Source: Clostridia bacterium
GTDB lineage: Bacteria > Bacillota > Clostridia > Christensenellales > Aristaeellaceae
Direction of reading: 5' to 3'
Assembly (NCBI GenBank): GCA_017443295.1
Contig: JAFSNT010000198.1
Span: forward strand, 1 to 42,296
DNA: 42,296 bases
Under the pieces are notes generated by a model. The model made no database searches, was not told the origin of the DNA, and saw nothing but the letters and a program-made list of their open reading frames with translations. Below are positions 41,473 to 42,296 of the stretch, one piece after another. The first letter of the stretch is position 1. Every line of letters starts with the position of its first letter. Made by a program: the position numbers and the translations under genes.

Positions 41473-42033
41473 TCAGCTGTTCGCCCATGCATAGCAGTAG
41501 GCTTGGGTTCGGGCCGCAAAAGGTTCTGCCCGCAGCAATTGTTTGATTTCGTCCTTCGTGTACCAACCGGGGACAATTTCTTCGGCATCAGAGGTACTTT
41601 TGCGAAAAGTTCCTTCAGCCACGCCGAAGACACATACGTTTCGCTCATTGGAAAAACCAATGGCGCTGTAGCTGTTATCCAGTATATCATCAATTTGCAC
41701 GAGGCGCAATCCGGTTTCCTCCCACAGCTCACGCTTCGCGCTTTCCTCCACGCTCTCCCCCGGATCAATCAGCCCCGCCGGAAAATTGTAGATCCACTGC
41801 GCCATGGCCATGCGGTATTCCCGGTTGACCAGAATGCGTTCCTTATGCGCATCCGTCAAAACCATGACCACGGCATTTGGCGTTTTGTTCTGCAAATCAT
41901 CCAGCGTTTGGATATCCCGATTCCGACTGATCATCTCATAGGTCTTTGGATTTCCCTCCGCGGTGATGTAATCCACATCATAACGGGTGATGAATTTACC
42001 CTCGTGTATCTTGCGAATCCCCTTGTACTCCAT
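41473..42033 (-). CDS. Nudix hydrolase (ADP-ribose pyrophosphatase type)
   Basis: 186 residues. Start ATG 42033 (MEYKGIRKIHEGKFITRY) after AGGAGGGGC; the frame upstream has no site. The Nudix box is complete: GLIDPGESVEESAKRELWEE then TGL, which fits GX5EX7REUXEEXGU. The region around it, AQWIYNFPAGLIDPGE, matches ADP-ribose or nucleoside-diphosphate-sugar hydrolases, which split the phosphate bridge. Substrate is not certain. It stands alone, next to the putative insertion-sequence end. Confidence 0.93.
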   Translation of the reverse strand: MEYKGIRKIHEGKFITRYDVDYITAEGNPKTYEMISRNRDIQTLDDLQNKTPNAVVMVLTDAHKERILVNREYRMAMAQWIYNFPAGLIDPGESVEESAKRELWEETGLRLVQIDDILDNSYSAIGFSNERNVCVFGVAEGTFRKSTSDAEEIVPGWYTKDEIKQLLRAEPFAARTQAYCYAWANS

Positions 42034-42200
42034 TTTGCCCCTCCTGGCCACAGATAAATTCCATATCATTCTGAACATCTGATTCTCCGCCTCAAATCTA
42101 TCACAAAATCATGTGAATTTTGGGGAGAAAATCATATGCGCAAGAAATGAAGAAAGGGGCTGTGAAAAAAGTCCTCTGGAAAAACGGACATAAAAAACAG

Positions 42201-42239
42201 AAATCTCTCAAGTGAAAGTACTTGGGAGATTTCCGTTTT
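42201..42239 (+). terminator. hairpin protecting the putative transposase from readthrough
   Basis: AAATCTCTCAAGT (42201-42213) pairs with ACTTGGGAGATTT (42220-42232) with one G-U pair, followed by CCGTTTTTTT. It lies between the IS end and the putative transposase start. Confidence 0.65.
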
Positions 42240-42257
42240 TTTGGTATAATCAGGTTG

Positions 42258-42296
42258 ATGATAAACTATACCGGAAGGAATTATAGCACAGAACAA
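42258..42296 (+). CDS. partial start of a putative transposase
   Basis: ATG 42258 begins MINYTGRNYSTEQ and runs off the window. The TATAAT at 42245-42250 (TTGGGA at 42222, 17-base spacer) is only 8 bases upstream, so the message would be nearly leaderless. No family can be confirmed from 13 residues. Confidence 0.35.
   Translation, partial: MINYTGRNYSTEQ

Larger units (their letters stand above)
42156..42296 (+). mobile_element. probable left end of an insertion sequence (truncated by the window)
   Basis: GGGGCTGTGAAAAAAGTC at 42156 has the look of an IS1182-type terminal inverted repeat (GGGGCTGT). A protective hairpin, a TATAAT promoter and the first codons of a reading frame follow. The family call is low confidence because the other end lies outside. 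Confidence 0.45.

Noticed and set aside
1-42296. CRISPR array, tRNA or rRNA genes, prophage, toxin-antitoxin pair
   Set aside because: No short direct repeats with spacers, no tRNA cloverleaf with CCA end and no phage genes were seen by eye. The XRE gene has no toxin partner beside it.

Overview
The window looks like a chromosomal segment from a G+C-rich, anaerobic Bacillota (Clostridia), most likely an uncultured gut or rumen fibre degrader; a Christensenellales-type relative is a guess from style only. The signs are a tRNA-sensing T-box leader in front of alaS, strong AGGAGG-type ribosome binding sites, near-consensus sigma-A promoters, LacI-controlled ABC sugar importers, many intracellular glycosidases and c-di-GMP phosphodiesterases. 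No tRNA, rRNA, CRISPR array or prophage is visible. The right edge appears to run into an insertion sequence.

Region 1 (1-4120): a secreted beta-propeller-like protein diverges from a 59-residue orphan protein. It is followed by alaS, an alanyl-tRNA synthetase that ends after its editing domain, under a T-box riboswitch. A repeat-rich, gene-free stretch follows.

Region 2 (4121-14227): a leftward operon encodes a sugar-binding protein, two ABC permeases, a heparinase II/III-like lyase, a DUF2264 protein, a GH88 unsaturated glucuronyl hydrolase and a discoidin-like protein. A divergent LacI regulator lies beside it. None of the enzymes has a signal peptide, so the system probably imports acidic oligosaccharides and breaks them down in the cytoplasm.

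Region 3 (14378-21220): a rightward operon with a second sugar-binding protein, two permeases, a LacI regulator, a cellobiose/mannobiose 2-epimerase and a GH130 mannosylglucose phosphorylase. This is the known epimerase-phosphorylase route for beta-mannobiose, which saves ATP.

Region 4 (21236-26413): a secreted protein with two GAT motifs, then a leftward operon of an LCM-type methyltransferase, a nitroreductase, a class-C-like serine hydrolase, a U32-like cysteine-rich protein and a 2'-5' RNA ligase-like phosphodiesterase.

Region 5 (26580-36733): a membrane sensor fusing a periplasmic-type propeller to an HD-GYP phosphodiesterase; an unrecognised protein made of two 130-residue repeats; a DUF2828/vWA protein that seems to start at an ATA codon; a frameshifted TPR-like gene; a metallophosphoesterase; an XRE regulator; and a membrane EAL protein.

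Region 6 (36772-42296): a MATE exporter, a DUF554 membrane protein, a GH8 exo-oligoxylanase, a short peptide-deformylase-like protein overlapping a YaiI/DUF188 gene, a Nudix hydrolase and the probable left end of an insertion sequence. Two promoters with the 19-bp spacer typical of MerR-family control sit upstream of the EAL gene and the MATE gene, although no MerR gene is in the window.
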